Assembly: GCF_000308415.1 (NCBI RefSeq)
Contig: NZ_BAFS01000475.1
Location: forward strand, 33,011-97,010
Source: Nocardia asiatica NBRC 100129
Lineage (GTDB): Bacteria > Actinomycetota > Actinomycetes > Mycobacteriales > Mycobacteriaceae
DNA: 64,000 bases
Reading direction: 5' to 3'
A model generated the notes under the pieces. The model saw only the letters and a list, made by a program, of their open reading frames with translations, did not search any database and had not been told where the DNA came from. Shown here piece after piece: positions 1 through 8,180 of the stretch (positions within the stretch are counted from its first letter, which is position 1; every line of letters begins with the position of its first letter). Both the position numbers and the translations under genes were made by a program.

Positions 1-237
1 CTGGACGCGACTGAGTTCATCGGTGGGATCGAGCTTGAACTGGCCGCCGATGTCGACGGGAACCTGGAAGCGCTCGAAATCCGGGTCTTGCACCTTGGCG
101 ATACCGGTTTCCCCGGCGAGCAGCCCCTTCCAGGTCGCCTCGGTGTCGGAGCCGACCGCCGTCGACATCTCGACAGCCGTCACGACCACGCTCCGGAAAC
201 CTCCGTTGCTGGTGGAGAAGTCCGCCAAATCGGACAT
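1..237 (-). CDS. Beta-ketoacyl-ACP synthase (KasA/KasB type), N-terminal 79 codons only
   Basis: Translating the minus strand from the ATG at 237 gives a 79-residue N-terminus that runs off the window edge. It contains NGGFRSVVVTAVEMST and a downstream TWKGLLAGETGI block. These match the start of mycobacterial KasA/KasB, the condensing enzymes that extend meromycolate chains on AcpM in FAS-II. An AGAAGGGG ribosome-binding site lies just upstream of the ATG. The catalytic Cys-His-His residues would be outside the window. The gene is divergent from the AraC-type regulator that starts at 344, with 106 bp between them. Whether it belongs to the core mycolate operon or is an extra copy tied to the neighbouring biosynthetic genes cannot be told from this fragment. 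Confidence 0.85.
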   Translation of the reverse strand, partial: MSDLADFSTSNGGFRSVVVTAVEMSTAVGSDTEATWKGLLAGETGIAKVQDPDFERFQVPVDIGGQFKLDPTDELSRVQ

Positions 238-343
238 CAAACCCCTTCTTTCGGCTTGTCGGCTCAGGTGCTCAAGCGAGGCTATGTGCGCGCCGGAAGG
301 CCCGGGTAGTAGCCCGAGTGCCTTTCACCGCTACGATCGGGCC

Positions 344-1294
344 ATGCAACCGGATGGGGGAGCGCGCCGGGTCGCGGTCGTCATTCCCGATGAAGTAGTC
401 GTTCTGGACGCGGCGATTCCGATCGACGTGTTCGGTTCCGATCCGCACTATCAGCTCGAGGTCTGCGCGGTATCCCCGGCGGTGCCGACCGCGGTTCCCG
501 GGCTGTCTTGCGTGGCGGTGGCGGGGCTGGAAGCTTTGCGGCACGCCGACACGGTGGTGGTACCCGGTTACGCGTCCTACGAGACGCCGCCGCCGGAGCG
601 GGTGCTGGGAGCGCTTCGCGAGGCCCACGGGAGGGGTGCGCGCATGCTGTCGATCTGTACCGGTGCTTTCGCTCTCGCCGCCGCGGGACTGCTGTCCAAC
701 CGGCCCGCGACGACGCATTGGCGGGCCACCTCGTTGTTGCAGAGCCGGTACCCCGACGTCGAGGTCCACCCGGACCGCTTGTTCGTGGACGACGGTGACG
801 TGATGACTTCCGCGGGTGTCACCAGCGGGATCGACCTGTGCCTGCACGTGGTGCGCAAGGACATCGGCGCGGCGGCCGCGAACGAGCGCGCCCGCGACCT
901 GGTGGCGCCACCGGTTCGCGAAGGCGGTCAGGCCCAGTACACCCGGCAGTTCCCGACGCAGACCTCCTCCGGTGTGCTGGCCGAGACGCGGGCGTGGATC
1001 CTCGCGAACCTCGAGCACCGGCATTCGCTCGAAGACCTCGCCAAGCGGTCGAATCTCTCGCGGCGCAGCTTCGTGCGGCGATTCCGGGAGGAGACCGGAA
1101 CCTCCACGCACGTGTGGATCACCAGTGCGCGCCTGAATCAGGCGCGCGAACTGCTGGAGACGACCGAACTGTCGATCGATCAGATCGGCTACCGGGTGGG
1201 TCTGGGCAATCCCGCCAACACCCGGGCGGTGTTCAAGCGGCATCTGGGCGTCAGCCCCGGTCAGTACCGGCGCATGTTCGCCGTCGGAAACTGA
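344..1294 (+). CDS. GlxA-family transcriptional regulator (DJ-1/PfpI domain + AraC HTH)
   Basis: A 316-aa protein. Residues about 5-170 form a DJ-1/PfpI (class I amidotransferase-like) domain with a nucleophile-elbow-type LSICTGAFAL segment (Cys105). Residues about 215-310 form an AraC-type double helix-turn-helix (NLSRRSFVRRFREETG and the GYRVGLGNPANTRAVFKRHLG block). The ATG at 344 was chosen because the DJ-1 domain starts a few residues later; the frame is open further upstream but that part reads as non-coding. Such proteins usually act as DNA-binding activators, with the DJ-1 part as sensor or oligomeriser. It is a paralogue of the regulator at 10818-11756. The pair brackets the isonitrile/halogenase locus. 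The effector is unknown. Confidence 0.88.
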   Translation: MQPDGGARRVAVVIPDEVVVLDAAIPIDVFGSDPHYQLEVCAVSPAVPTAVPGLSCVAVAGLEALRHADTVVVPGYASYETPPPERVLGALREAHGRGARMLSICTGAFALAAAGLLSNRPATTHWRATSLLQSRYPDVEVHPDRLFVDDGDVMTSAGVTSGIDLCLHVVRKDIGAAAANERARDLVAPPVREGGQAQYTRQFPTQTSSGVLAETRAWILANLEHRHSLEDLAKRSNLSRRSFVRRFREETGTSTHVWITSARLNQARELLETTELSIDQIGYRVGLGNPANTRAVFKRHLGVSPGQYRRMFAVGN

Positions 1295-1306
1295 CCGGCG
1301 CCGGAC

Positions 1307-1972
1307 TCAGCCGGGCAGCCGTTGCGCGGGATAGTCGTTCAGTCGCGGATCGGCGTTCCCGACGACCACCGGATGGCCGACCAGATCGAACATCGCGATG
1401 TCGGAATGGTGATCGCCGAATGCGGCGCAGGAGCCGAGATCGATGGCGGTCCGCTCGGCATACCGCAGCAAGGCCGCGGATTTGTCGCTGCCCACCATCG
1501 TCGCGAGTACGTTCCCGGTGTACTTCCCGGCCGTCGTCTCCATGGTCGTGCACAAGATTTCGGTGGCGCCGACCGCGTCGGCGATCGGACGCAGCGCCGG
1601 GGTGAACGAGCCCGAGACCAGCACGATGCGCGTCCCGGCCCGGGACAGCTCCGCCAGCCGCCGACGTACGGCGGTATTGAAGAAGGCCGGATCCGCGGCA
1701 CACGAAGTGAACCAGTCGTCACCGACGCGGCGCACGTCGGCGACGTCGCGGCCGGCCCAGTGCCGATAGAACCAGCGATGGGATTCGCCGCGGCTCATCC
1801 CCGCGGCACGAAGTGCGCGGAACTCGCCGACCACGGTGTCGGCTTCGGGACCGCGCCCACGTCGTCGCGCGTCGAAGACGAACAGCGACAGGAAGCTCAC
1901 GCAGCGCACCAACGTTTCGTCGACATCGACGAAAGCGGCTGGCACATCGGCTCGGTCGGCCCGGCGCGTCAC
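1307..1972 (-). CDS. HAD-IB family phosphatase (SerB-like)
   Basis: A 221-aa protein starting at a GTG. The HAD motifs are all visible: the DVDETL nucleophile motif near residues 16-21, the SGS motif II, the conserved Lys in GSDKSAAL, and the acidic GDHHSD motif IV. This is the HAD-IB subfamily, which contains phosphoserine phosphatases and lipid or small-molecule phosphatases. The substrate cannot be read from sequence. The gene lies 46 bp downstream of the antiporter gene on the same strand and may be cotranscribed with it. It converges on the AraC regulator gene, with 12 bp between stop codons. Confidence 0.85.
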   Translation of the reverse strand: MTRRADRADVPAAFVDVDETLVRCVSFLSLFVFDARRRGRGPEADTVVGEFRALRAAGMSRGESHRWFYRHWAGRDVADVRRVGDDWFTSCAADPAFFNTAVRRRLAELSRAGTRIVLVSGSFTPALRPIADAVGATEILCTTMETTAGKYTGNVLATMVGSDKSAALLRYAERTAIDLGSCAAFGDHHSDIAMFDLVGHPVVVGNADPRLNDYPAQRLPG

Positions 1973-2018
1973 CGGCGACGCACCCCCGCGAGCGCAACCC
2001 GGAGTCTCCGCGGCTGCC

Positions 2019-3269
2019 TCATGCGGCGGTGGCCCCGGTCTGCACGGTGGGATCGGTGCGTCGCCCGTCCTTCTCCGGTGGCGGGTCGCCGCGGTACGCG
2101 GCCGGGGTGGCGCCGAACAGTTTCAGCAAGGGCGCGGTCATCGCGGTGGTGACCAGCGCCATCATCACCAGCAGGGAGTACAGCCGCTGTTCGAGGACGC
2201 CGATCGTCAAGCCGATGTTCAGGATCACCAGCTCGGTCAGCCCGCGGGTGTTCATCAGCGCCGCTAGGGCCGCGGACTCCGCTCGCTCGGTCCGGCCGAG
2301 GCGAGCCGCCAGGTAGGTGCCGCCGAGCTTGCCCGCGAGTGCGGCGCACATGATCGCGGCGAATTCGCCGATCGCGGCGCGATCGAGGGCGCCGAGGTCG
2401 ACCTGGAGGCCGGCCACCACGAAGAACGCGGGCAGGAAGATGCTGCTCAGCAACTGGGCGCCGCTGTCGACGGCCGCGCGCAGCCGCCGGGGGAAGACTA
2501 CACCGAACAGGAACGCGCCGAAGATCAGGTGCAGTCCGAGCCATTCGGTGGTGGCTCCCAGCAGCAGCGCGCCCGCGACGCCGAGGAAGACCATGTTGCC
2601 CGAATTCTGCTCCGATCCGGTGCGGGAGAGGCGGTCGAGGGCTGGACGCACCGCCCACCACAGCACCATGACCAGCGGAACGCACAACAACAACCGCCAG
2701 TGGTGATCCGTGCCCGGCCGGGCGATGGCGATGACCACCGCCAGCCCGCACCAGGCCAGGACGTCGTCCACCGCGGCGCAGGTCATGGCGGTCTGGCCGA
2801 GACGCGTGCCGAGCAGCTTGCGGTCGTGCAGGATCCGGGCCAGCACGGGGAACGCCGTGACGGCCAGCGCGCAACCGATGAACAGCGCGAAGGTCACCCC
2901 GTTGCCGCCGTCGTGGCGGGCCAGCGCCCAGATCGCGATGGCGGAGCCGAACGCGAAGGGCGCGAGATAGGCCGACAGCGCGATCGCCGTGACCGACCGC
3001 CCACGTCCGGCGATCGACCGCAGATCCATCTCCAGGCCGGCGGAGAACATGAAGATCATCACGCCGACGTTCGCGAAGGCGGTGAGATACGAACGGATGT
3101 CGTGCGGGAAGACCGCCTCCGACAATTGCGCCCCGAGAATCGTCGGACCCGCGAGAATGCCCGCCACGATCTCGCCGATCACCGCGGGCTGGCCCAGCCG
3201 CTCGGCGAGCCAACCCAGCAGACGCGCCGCGCCCACGATCAAGACGAGGTCCAGCAACAGAAAGATCAT
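2019..3269 (-). CDS. CPA2-family monovalent cation/H+ antiporter (Kef/NapA-like)
   Basis: A 416-aa polytopic protein with about 12 hydrophobic segments. The N-terminal pattern, the QPAVIGEIVAGILAGPTILG block and the central AAVDDVLAWC segment are typical of the CPA2 antiporter family (Pfam Na_H_Exchanger). The Asp pair at AVDD is in the family's ion-binding position. There is no C-terminal RCK/TrkA domain; the protein ends in a short hydrophilic tail. The ATG at 3269 was chosen. A TTG five codons upstream (3284) has a better-placed GGAG and could be the true start. The role is probably Na+ or K+/H+ exchange; the specificity is not visible. Confidence 0.85.
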   Translation of the reverse strand: MIFLLLDLVLIVGAARLLGWLAERLGQPAVIGEIVAGILAGPTILGAQLSEAVFPHDIRSYLTAFANVGVMIFMFSAGLEMDLRSIAGRGRSVTAIALSAYLAPFAFGSAIAIWALARHDGGNGVTFALFIGCALAVTAFPVLARILHDRKLLGTRLGQTAMTCAAVDDVLAWCGLAVVIAIARPGTDHHWRLLLCVPLVMVLWWAVRPALDRLSRTGSEQNSGNMVFLGVAGALLLGATTEWLGLHLIFGAFLFGVVFPRRLRAAVDSGAQLLSSIFLPAFFVVAGLQVDLGALDRAAIGEFAAIMCAALAGKLGGTYLAARLGRTERAESAALAALMNTRGLTELVILNIGLTIGVLEQRLYSLLVMMALVTTAMTAPLLKLFGATPAAYRGDPPPEKDGRRTDPTVQTGATAA

Positions 3270-3594
3270 TTGATGGCTCGGCAACGTCTCGACTCCGTTC
3301 GCATTGCGACATCGCGGGATCGGATTCGATGCTCGCACGGGGTGTCTCCGTAGCGCATCGACCGCGGCGCGGAACCCCCCGAAACATGGACTACCTGCAC
3401 CGAGACGATAGCGCACCCGCCCGGCGGATGAGAGTGCGGAGTGAGCTACGACACGCCTGTCCCGGCCGGGGCGCGGGCTGGCGCAAAGAGGTGCATCTCT
3501 GTCGCGAATCGGACTGGCTGGTCGCTGTTTTCGTTCGGAATACTTCGTTCTATGGCTTGTGCCGGTCGGAGGGCCCAGCCGAGGGGAGTCGACG
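3270..3594. other. Intergenic region between antiporter and SDR genes
   Basis: 325 bp between two divergent genes. It should hold the promoters of both the antiporter (leftward) and the SDR-ACAD-acyltransferase operon (rightward). I see no conserved short gene, strong inverted repeat or RNA-like structure in it. Confidence 0.5.
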
Positions 3595-4410
3595 TTGTTC
3601 GAAGGTAAGACGGTACTCGTAACCGGTGCGGCAACCATCATCGGAGCTGAAGTAGCCGGTGTCTTCGCCGAATATGGCGCGAATGTCGTACTGGGAGACA
3701 TAGATACGGACGGGGGGAAGCAGACGGCCGCCGCGATCGGCGATCGAGCCGTCTTCGTGCCCCTCGATGTGCGCAGCGACGCGTCGATCGGGTCGTTCGT
3801 CGCCGCGGCGGCCGACCGGCACGGACGGATCGACGTGCTGGTCAACATCGCCTGCGTCTACGGCGACGACGGGCCCGGCGAGGACGCGCGGGCGCAGTGG
3901 CTCGACGTGCTGAACACCAATGTCGTCGGCGCGGCGATGTTGTGCGAGCAGGCGCGCCCCCGGCTTCGCGACAGCGCGGGGTCGATCGTCAACTTCGCGT
4001 CTCCCAGCGGACGCGTCGCTCAGGCCGGCCGGATCCAGTACCCGGTCAGCAAGGCGGGAATGCTCCAGCTGACTCGCAGTCTCGCACTGGAGTACGCCGG
4101 TGACGGCATCCGGGTGAACAGTGTGTCGCCGGGCTGGACCTGGTCCCGCGTGATGAACGAGATCACCGGAGGAGACCGGGCTCGCACCGATGCGGTGGCC
4201 GCCCGGTTCCACATGCTGGGCAGGGCGGCCGACGCCCGCGAGATCGGCGAGGTGGTCGCTTTTCTCACCTCGCCCAAGGCGAGTTTCGTGACCGGCGCCG
4301 AGTGGACCGTGGACGGCGGCTACTCGGCTCTGGGACCCGAGCAGACCACATCGGCGATCGAGTTGCTCATGCGTGAGCGACCGGAACCGCACACACCCTC
4401 TTTAGCTTAG
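3595..4410 (+). CDS. Short-chain dehydrogenase/reductase (classical SDR)
   Basis: A 271-aa Rossmann oxidoreductase. It has the TGxxxxIG nucleotide-binding motif (VTGAATIIGAEVA), a serine in NFASPSGR and the catalytic YxxxK in QYPVSKAGM. The C-terminal VDGG signature is typical of FabG-like SDRs. The usual NNAG motif is altered to NIACVYG. TTG at 3595 was chosen as start because a GAGGGGAG ribosome-binding site precedes it and the fold begins right there; a GTG at 3559 is in frame but has poor upstream signals. It is the first gene of a tight operon with the flavoenzyme (10 bp gap) and the acyltransferase. It probably interconverts a keto and a hydroxy group; the substrate is unknown. Confidence 0.87.
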   Translation: MFEGKTVLVTGAATIIGAEVAGVFAEYGANVVLGDIDTDGGKQTAAAIGDRAVFVPLDVRSDASIGSFVAAAADRHGRIDVLVNIACVYGDDGPGEDARAQWLDVLNTNVVGAAMLCEQARPRLRDSAGSIVNFASPSGRVAQAGRIQYPVSKAGMLQLTRSLALEYAGDGIRVNSVSPGWTWSRVMNEITGGDRARTDAVAARFHMLGRAADAREIGEVVAFLTSPKASFVTGAEWTVDGGYSALGPEQTTSAIELLMRERPEPHTPSLA

Positions 4411-4420
4411 GAGTCGAGAA

Positions 4421-5599
4421 ATGACTGCAGCGACAATATCGGCGACCTCCCTGCTGACGGCGGTCCGATCGCTGACTCCCGATCTGGCCGCGCGCCGCAG
4501 CGAGATCGATGCCGAGCGCAGGCTCCCGGTCGACATCGTCGAGCGGTTGCGCGAAATGGGTGTCTACCGCATGTGTTTCAGCGCCGAGATCGGCGGTCCC
4601 GGCTTGACCTCGCTCGAGCAACTGGAGATCGTGGAGGCGCTGTCCTACGGCGACGCGGCGACCGGCTGGTGCGCCATGATCGGCGCCGCCACCGGCATCT
4701 ACGCCGGTTATCTCGACGAACAGGCCATCGCGGAACTGATGCCGACACAGGACCTGATCACCGCGGGACTGATCTTCCCGGCCGGTCGCGCCGAGCGGGT
4801 CGCCGATGGTTACCGGCTGACGGGACGGTGGAAGTTCGGCAGCGCGATCACGCACGCGGACCTGGTCATCGGCGGCGCTTTCGTGACAAAGGACGGCCGG
4901 ATGGAGGAGACCGCGGACGGCAAGCCGGTCGTCCGGCTGTTCTACATGCGCCGCGATCAGGTCGCCGTGTTCGACACCTGGGACACCACGGGCCTGCGCG
5001 GCAGCGGGAGCAACGATTACGCGGTCGAGGATCTGTTCGTCCCCGAGCGCCACTCCTTCACGTTCGGGGAGCGCAAGAGCTGTAGCGGGAAGCTGGCCGA
5101 GCCGGAGGCGCTGGCGCGGATCATGCCGGGCGTACCCCTCGGAACGGCTCGCGCGGCGCTGGACTACGTGCGCGGACTCGCGGAGGGAAAGATAGTGACC
5201 GCGACGGGGCAGAAGTGGGCGGACAATTACCGCGCGCAGTATCTGCTCGGCGAGTGCGAGATGGAGTACATCGTCGCGCGGGGTGCTGTCGTCAAGACGG
5301 TCGAGGAACTGTGGAACGCGTTGGACGGCAACCGTTTCGTGGACCTGCCGCCGGACCTGCGGATAGCGACCGCGTTGGCCAGGACCAATTCCTTCCGCGC
5401 CGCCCAGCGGATCCTCTCTCGCCTGTGCGAGCTGGTGGGCACCGATTCGATCTACCGCCCGAACCCGCTCGACATCTGGCTGCGCGACACGAACACGATG
5501 GTTCGCCACATCATCGCGCACGACCAGGTGATCCAGTCGACGGGCGCGTTCGTGCTCGGCGGCAGACCGGAGTTCCCGTTCGTCGTAGGGTTGGGCTGA
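4421..5599 (+). CDS. Acyl-CoA dehydrogenase-like flavoprotein (possible group D monooxygenase)
   Basis: A 392-aa protein with the three-part acyl-CoA dehydrogenase fold: an N-terminal helical part, a central beta domain (GLIFPAGRAERVADGYRLTGRWKFGSAITHAD, then WDTTGLRGSGSNDY) and a C-terminal four-helix part ending in HIIAHDQVIQSTGAFVLGG. The WDTTGLRGSGS stretch is shared with both acyl-CoA dehydrogenases and the related two-component (group D) flavin monooxygenases such as HpaB/HsaA relatives. Sequence alone does not separate desaturation from hydroxylation. RBS and ATG at 4421 are clear. It sits between the SDR and the membrane acyltransferase, so a role in tailoring a small molecule is more likely than general beta-oxidation (inference). 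Confidence 0.8.
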   Translation: MTAATISATSLLTAVRSLTPDLAARRSEIDAERRLPVDIVERLREMGVYRMCFSAEIGGPGLTSLEQLEIVEALSYGDAATGWCAMIGAATGIYAGYLDEQAIAELMPTQDLITAGLIFPAGRAERVADGYRLTGRWKFGSAITHADLVIGGAFVTKDGRMEETADGKPVVRLFYMRRDQVAVFDTWDTTGLRGSGSNDYAVEDLFVPERHSFTFGERKSCSGKLAEPEALARIMPGVPLGTARAALDYVRGLAEGKIVTATGQKWADNYRAQYLLGECEMEYIVARGAVVKTVEELWNALDGNRFVDLPPDLRIATALARTNSFRAAQRILSRLCELVGTDSIYRPNPLDIWLRDTNTMVRHIIAHDQVIQSTGAFVLGGRPEFPFVVGLG

Positions 5600-5602
5600 A
5601 CC

Positions 5603-6751
5603 GTGCTGCAAGTCGACAATCGCAAACGGCTGCCGTCCTTGACCGGACTGCGCTTCTTCGCCGCGTTCTCGGTCTTCATCTTCCATGTGATGCTGCCCAA
5701 TTCGCCGATCCCTCCCTACAAGCCGGTCAACCTCTTCGCCGACCCGGATCTCGCGTACAACGCGGCGGTGGTCGTCGGCAAGGCGGGCTTCCTGGGTGTG
5801 TCGTTCTTCTTCATCTTGAGCGGCTTCGTGCTCACCTGGTCGTGGAAGCCGGGGCAGAGCAAATTGCAGTTCATCCGGCGGCGTATGGTCAAGATATTCC
5901 CCAATCACCTGACGCTCTGGGTGGCGTCGATGGTGCTCTTCGCGGCGGCTATAACGTCCTGGAAGGCTTGGCTGCCGAATATCTTTCTGGTCCACGCCTG
6001 GTTCCCGCAAAATTATATCAACGCGGGTGTCAACACACCGTCGTGGACATTGTCCTGTGAGCTCCTGTTCTATGTTCTGTTCCCTTTCCTGATACCGGCG
6101 GTGCTGCGCATCGACGTCAAATATCTGTGGTACGGCGCCGCCGCCATGGTGGCCGGGATGTGCCTGATCGTCCTGCTGACGGTATTCGTCGTCCCGAGCT
6201 CCGAGAAATCGGAACTCACGCCCATACCCGTGCTGCAATTGTGGTTCGGTTATCTCTTTCCGCCGTCGCGACTGTTCGAATTCTTCCTCGGCGTGTTCGT
6301 GGCGCGCATCGTGATGGAAGGGCGATGGATACGGATTCCGCTCTGGGCGGCGGTGGCCGGGGTGGGCGTGGGCTATCTGGTGGCCATGTACACGCCGTTC
6401 TACATCGGTTTCGTTCTGGCGACGGCTGTGCCGTTGGCGTTGCTGATCGGCTCCGCGGCCAAGTCCGACCTGGAGGAGAGCTCGCGGTTCCTGTCCAGCC
6501 GGCTCGCGGTCTGGCTCGGTGAGATCTCCTTCGCCTTCTACATCTGTCAGGGTGTGACGGTGTTCTATGCCCGTCGCCTGATGGGGGCCGCCACGTTCAG
6601 CGCTCCGGTCGCCGTGCTGCTGATCGTCCTCTTGTTCTGCCTCAATATTCTCGCCGCATGGCTTTTGTTCACCTTCGTGGAATCTCCTGCGATGCGCCGT
6701 TTCGCTCGGCCGAAACAACGCCCGGTCGTCGCGGAGCGGGTGGTCAATTAG
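5603..6751 (+). CDS. Acyltransferase-3 family integral membrane protein (OafA/YrhL-like)
   Basis: A 382-aa polytopic protein with roughly ten membrane segments. The N-terminal RLPSLTGLRFFAAFSVFIFHVML signature carries the conserved histidine of acyltransferase-3 proteins. GVSFFFILSGFVLTWS and SWTLSCELLFYVLFPF follow in the expected order. These enzymes O- or N-acylate sugars, macrolides, peptides or other small molecules at the inner face of the membrane. The start is GTG at 5603, three bases after the stop of the preceding gene, indicating translational coupling. The operon ends after this gene at the hairpin at 6788-6822. Confidence 0.88.
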   Translation: MLQVDNRKRLPSLTGLRFFAAFSVFIFHVMLPNSPIPPYKPVNLFADPDLAYNAAVVVGKAGFLGVSFFFILSGFVLTWSWKPGQSKLQFIRRRMVKIFPNHLTLWVASMVLFAAAITSWKAWLPNIFLVHAWFPQNYINAGVNTPSWTLSCELLFYVLFPFLIPAVLRIDVKYLWYGAAAMVAGMCLIVLLTVFVVPSSEKSELTPIPVLQLWFGYLFPPSRLFEFFLGVFVARIVMEGRWIRIPLWAAVAGVGVGYLVAMYTPFYIGFVLATAVPLALLIGSAAKSDLEESSRFLSSRLAVWLGEISFAFYICQGVTVFYARRLMGAATFSAPVAVLLIVLLFCLNILAAWLLFTFVESPAMRRFARPKQRPVVAERVVN

Positions 6752-6787
6752 AGGCCGAACGACGCTCGACGACAGCGTCGATACCTC

Positions 6788-6822
6788 TTCGGAGGCTCAT
6801 GGCTGCGCCATGGGCCTCCGAA
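6788..6822 (+). terminator. Intrinsic terminator after the SDR-ACAD-acyltransferase operon
   Basis: Left arm 6788-6803 and right arm 6807-6822 pair over 16 bp with a single T/G wobble and a 3-nt loop. The T-rich TTCTTTTCC follows immediately. This is the cleanest rho-independent terminator in the window. It separates the first operon from the isonitrile synthase operon. Confidence 0.82.
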
Positions 6823-6853
6823 TTCTTTTCCTGTCCGTGGGAAATCTACTTGG

Positions 6854-6882
6854 TTGCCTACCGGTCCGGGCGGCGGTATCCT
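6854..6882 (+). promoter_or_regulatory. Candidate sigma70-type promoter for the isonitrile synthase operon
   Basis: TTGCCT (6854-6859) and TATCCT (6877-6882) are separated by exactly 17 bp, just downstream of the terminator. Transcription from here would leave a leader of about 250 nt before the ATG at 7141. The match is to consensus only; no start site is known. Confidence 0.35.
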
Positions 6883-7140
6883 GAGAGTGTTCTAACCACG
6901 GAACCGGGTTATAGACGTGGGGGGTGTGTTCGACCGATGAACTGCGCGACTCGGATTTGGCTCTGAGCATCGGGGCTCGCCGATTTTGGGTTTCCGCTGG
7001 ATTCCGGTTCCTACTTTCGTATTTACTCTGACGTTTTCTGACCGCAGACAGCTCACCGACGGCTCGATCCGCGAATGGCGGAAATTCGCCGTGCGGTTCG
7101 GTTGTGTGCGCTCATTTTGTCGGGTGTCAGGAAGGTAGTA

Positions 7141-8172
7141 ATGAGTACGACTGTCGACAATGGGTCCGAGCGCGTCGGCGAGCTCGGCCGAGCGGACGCC
7201 CAGGCCAGACCCGAGGACGTCGGGTCGGTCGCCACCCGGATACTGGGCATGGTCTTCGCGCGCCGGCGAAGTGCCGAGCCGGGGGCGGTGTGCGACGTGG
7301 CCCCCTGTGCGGAGTGTTTCGCACCGCATCTGACCAAGGTGATCCGCTACATCGAACTCGGCTTGCCGGTTCACTTCATCATCCCCGCCTTCCCGGCGAA
7401 GTCGCGCAACCGCCGCAAGACGCTGGGGCATCTGCCGGACATGGCCGAGGTGCTGGCGATCGAGTCCCTGCAAGGGTTCTGCGACCAGATCTCCGCCGTG
7501 TACCGGCCGGGCGCCATCGTGACGATCTGCTCCGACGGTCATGTCTTCAGTGACACGCTGGGCATTCCGGATATTCACGTCGACCACTACGGCGACGAGC
7601 TCCGTCGCGTGATCCGGTCGACCGGCGGCGGTTCCATCGGCCTGTACGGGTTGCGTGACGCCATGCCGGACATGGGATGGGACGAACGCAGGCGGCGCCT
7701 GCTGGACGAGTTCTCCGACGGCATCGACGTGCTGCGCGAGGCGGTCCGGACCGACCCCGCCGCCCGGCGGATGTTCAACGGAATCCATCGCTTCATGGTC
7801 GAGGACAACGCGGTGCTGATGCCCGAGCTGTCCGCCACCCAGCGGCGGAACCGATCGAAGGAGACGGCTTACGAAGTGGTGCAGCGCAGTCAGGCGTGGA
7901 GCCGCCTGATGGGGGAGACCTTCCCCGACGCGGTGCGGCTGTCGATCCATCCGCAGACCAATCACTCCGAGAAGATCGGGTTCCACCTCCTGCGGACGCA
8001 GGACAGCTGGCTGACGCCGTGGCACGGCGTGGTGCTCGACGACGGAACCAGCTACACGCTGGTCAAGCGGATGCAGGCCGAGGAACGGGGCGCTCGCCTG
8101 GTCTGGCGCAACAGTCGCCCCAGTCATTTCGTGCTCGGCGGGACGCCGGGGACCGAATTCCATCGAGCGTGA
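7141..8172 (+). CDS. Isonitrile (isocyanide) synthase, PvcA/DIT1 family
   Basis: A 343-aa protein. PvcA/IsnA-type enzymes convert the alpha-amino group of tyrosine or tryptophan to an isonitrile, using ribulose 5-phosphate as the one-carbon donor. Family landmarks are visible: PVHFIIPAFPAKSRN near residue 80, ICSDGHVFSDTLGI near 125, and RLSIHPQ..HSEKIGFHLL (Arg266, His270, Lys278). The C-terminus has HGVVLDDG and the NSRPSHF block. ATG at 7141 has an AGGAAGG ribosome-binding site; an upstream in-frame ATG at 7075 is not supported. A PvcB-like oxygenase follows 8 bp later, the usual pairing for vinyl isonitriles. Whether the substrate is Trp or Tyr is not settled here. Confidence 0.92.
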   Translation: MSTTVDNGSERVGELGRADAQARPEDVGSVATRILGMVFARRRSAEPGAVCDVAPCAECFAPHLTKVIRYIELGLPVHFIIPAFPAKSRNRRKTLGHLPDMAEVLAIESLQGFCDQISAVYRPGAIVTICSDGHVFSDTLGIPDIHVDHYGDELRRVIRSTGGGSIGLYGLRDAMPDMGWDERRRRLLDEFSDGIDVLREAVRTDPAARRMFNGIHRFMVEDNAVLMPELSATQRRNRSKETAYEVVQRSQAWSRLMGETFPDAVRLSIHPQTNHSEKIGFHLLRTQDSWLTPWHGVVLDDGTSYTLVKRMQAEERGARLVWRNSRPSHFVLGGTPGTEFHRA

Positions 8173-8180
8173 GGAAGCGC

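Noticed and set aside
272..1243. Long open frame on the minus strand across the first AraC regulator
   Set aside because: Its product is Arg/Gly/His-rich with no recognisable domain and is the antisense shadow of the plus-strand GlxA-type gene.
4367..6718. 783-codon open frame on the minus strand
   Set aside because: It lies entirely antisense to three well-supported genes (SDR end, ACAD-like, acyltransferase). The product is low-complexity, full of Arg, His and Gln, as expected for a high-GC shadow frame.
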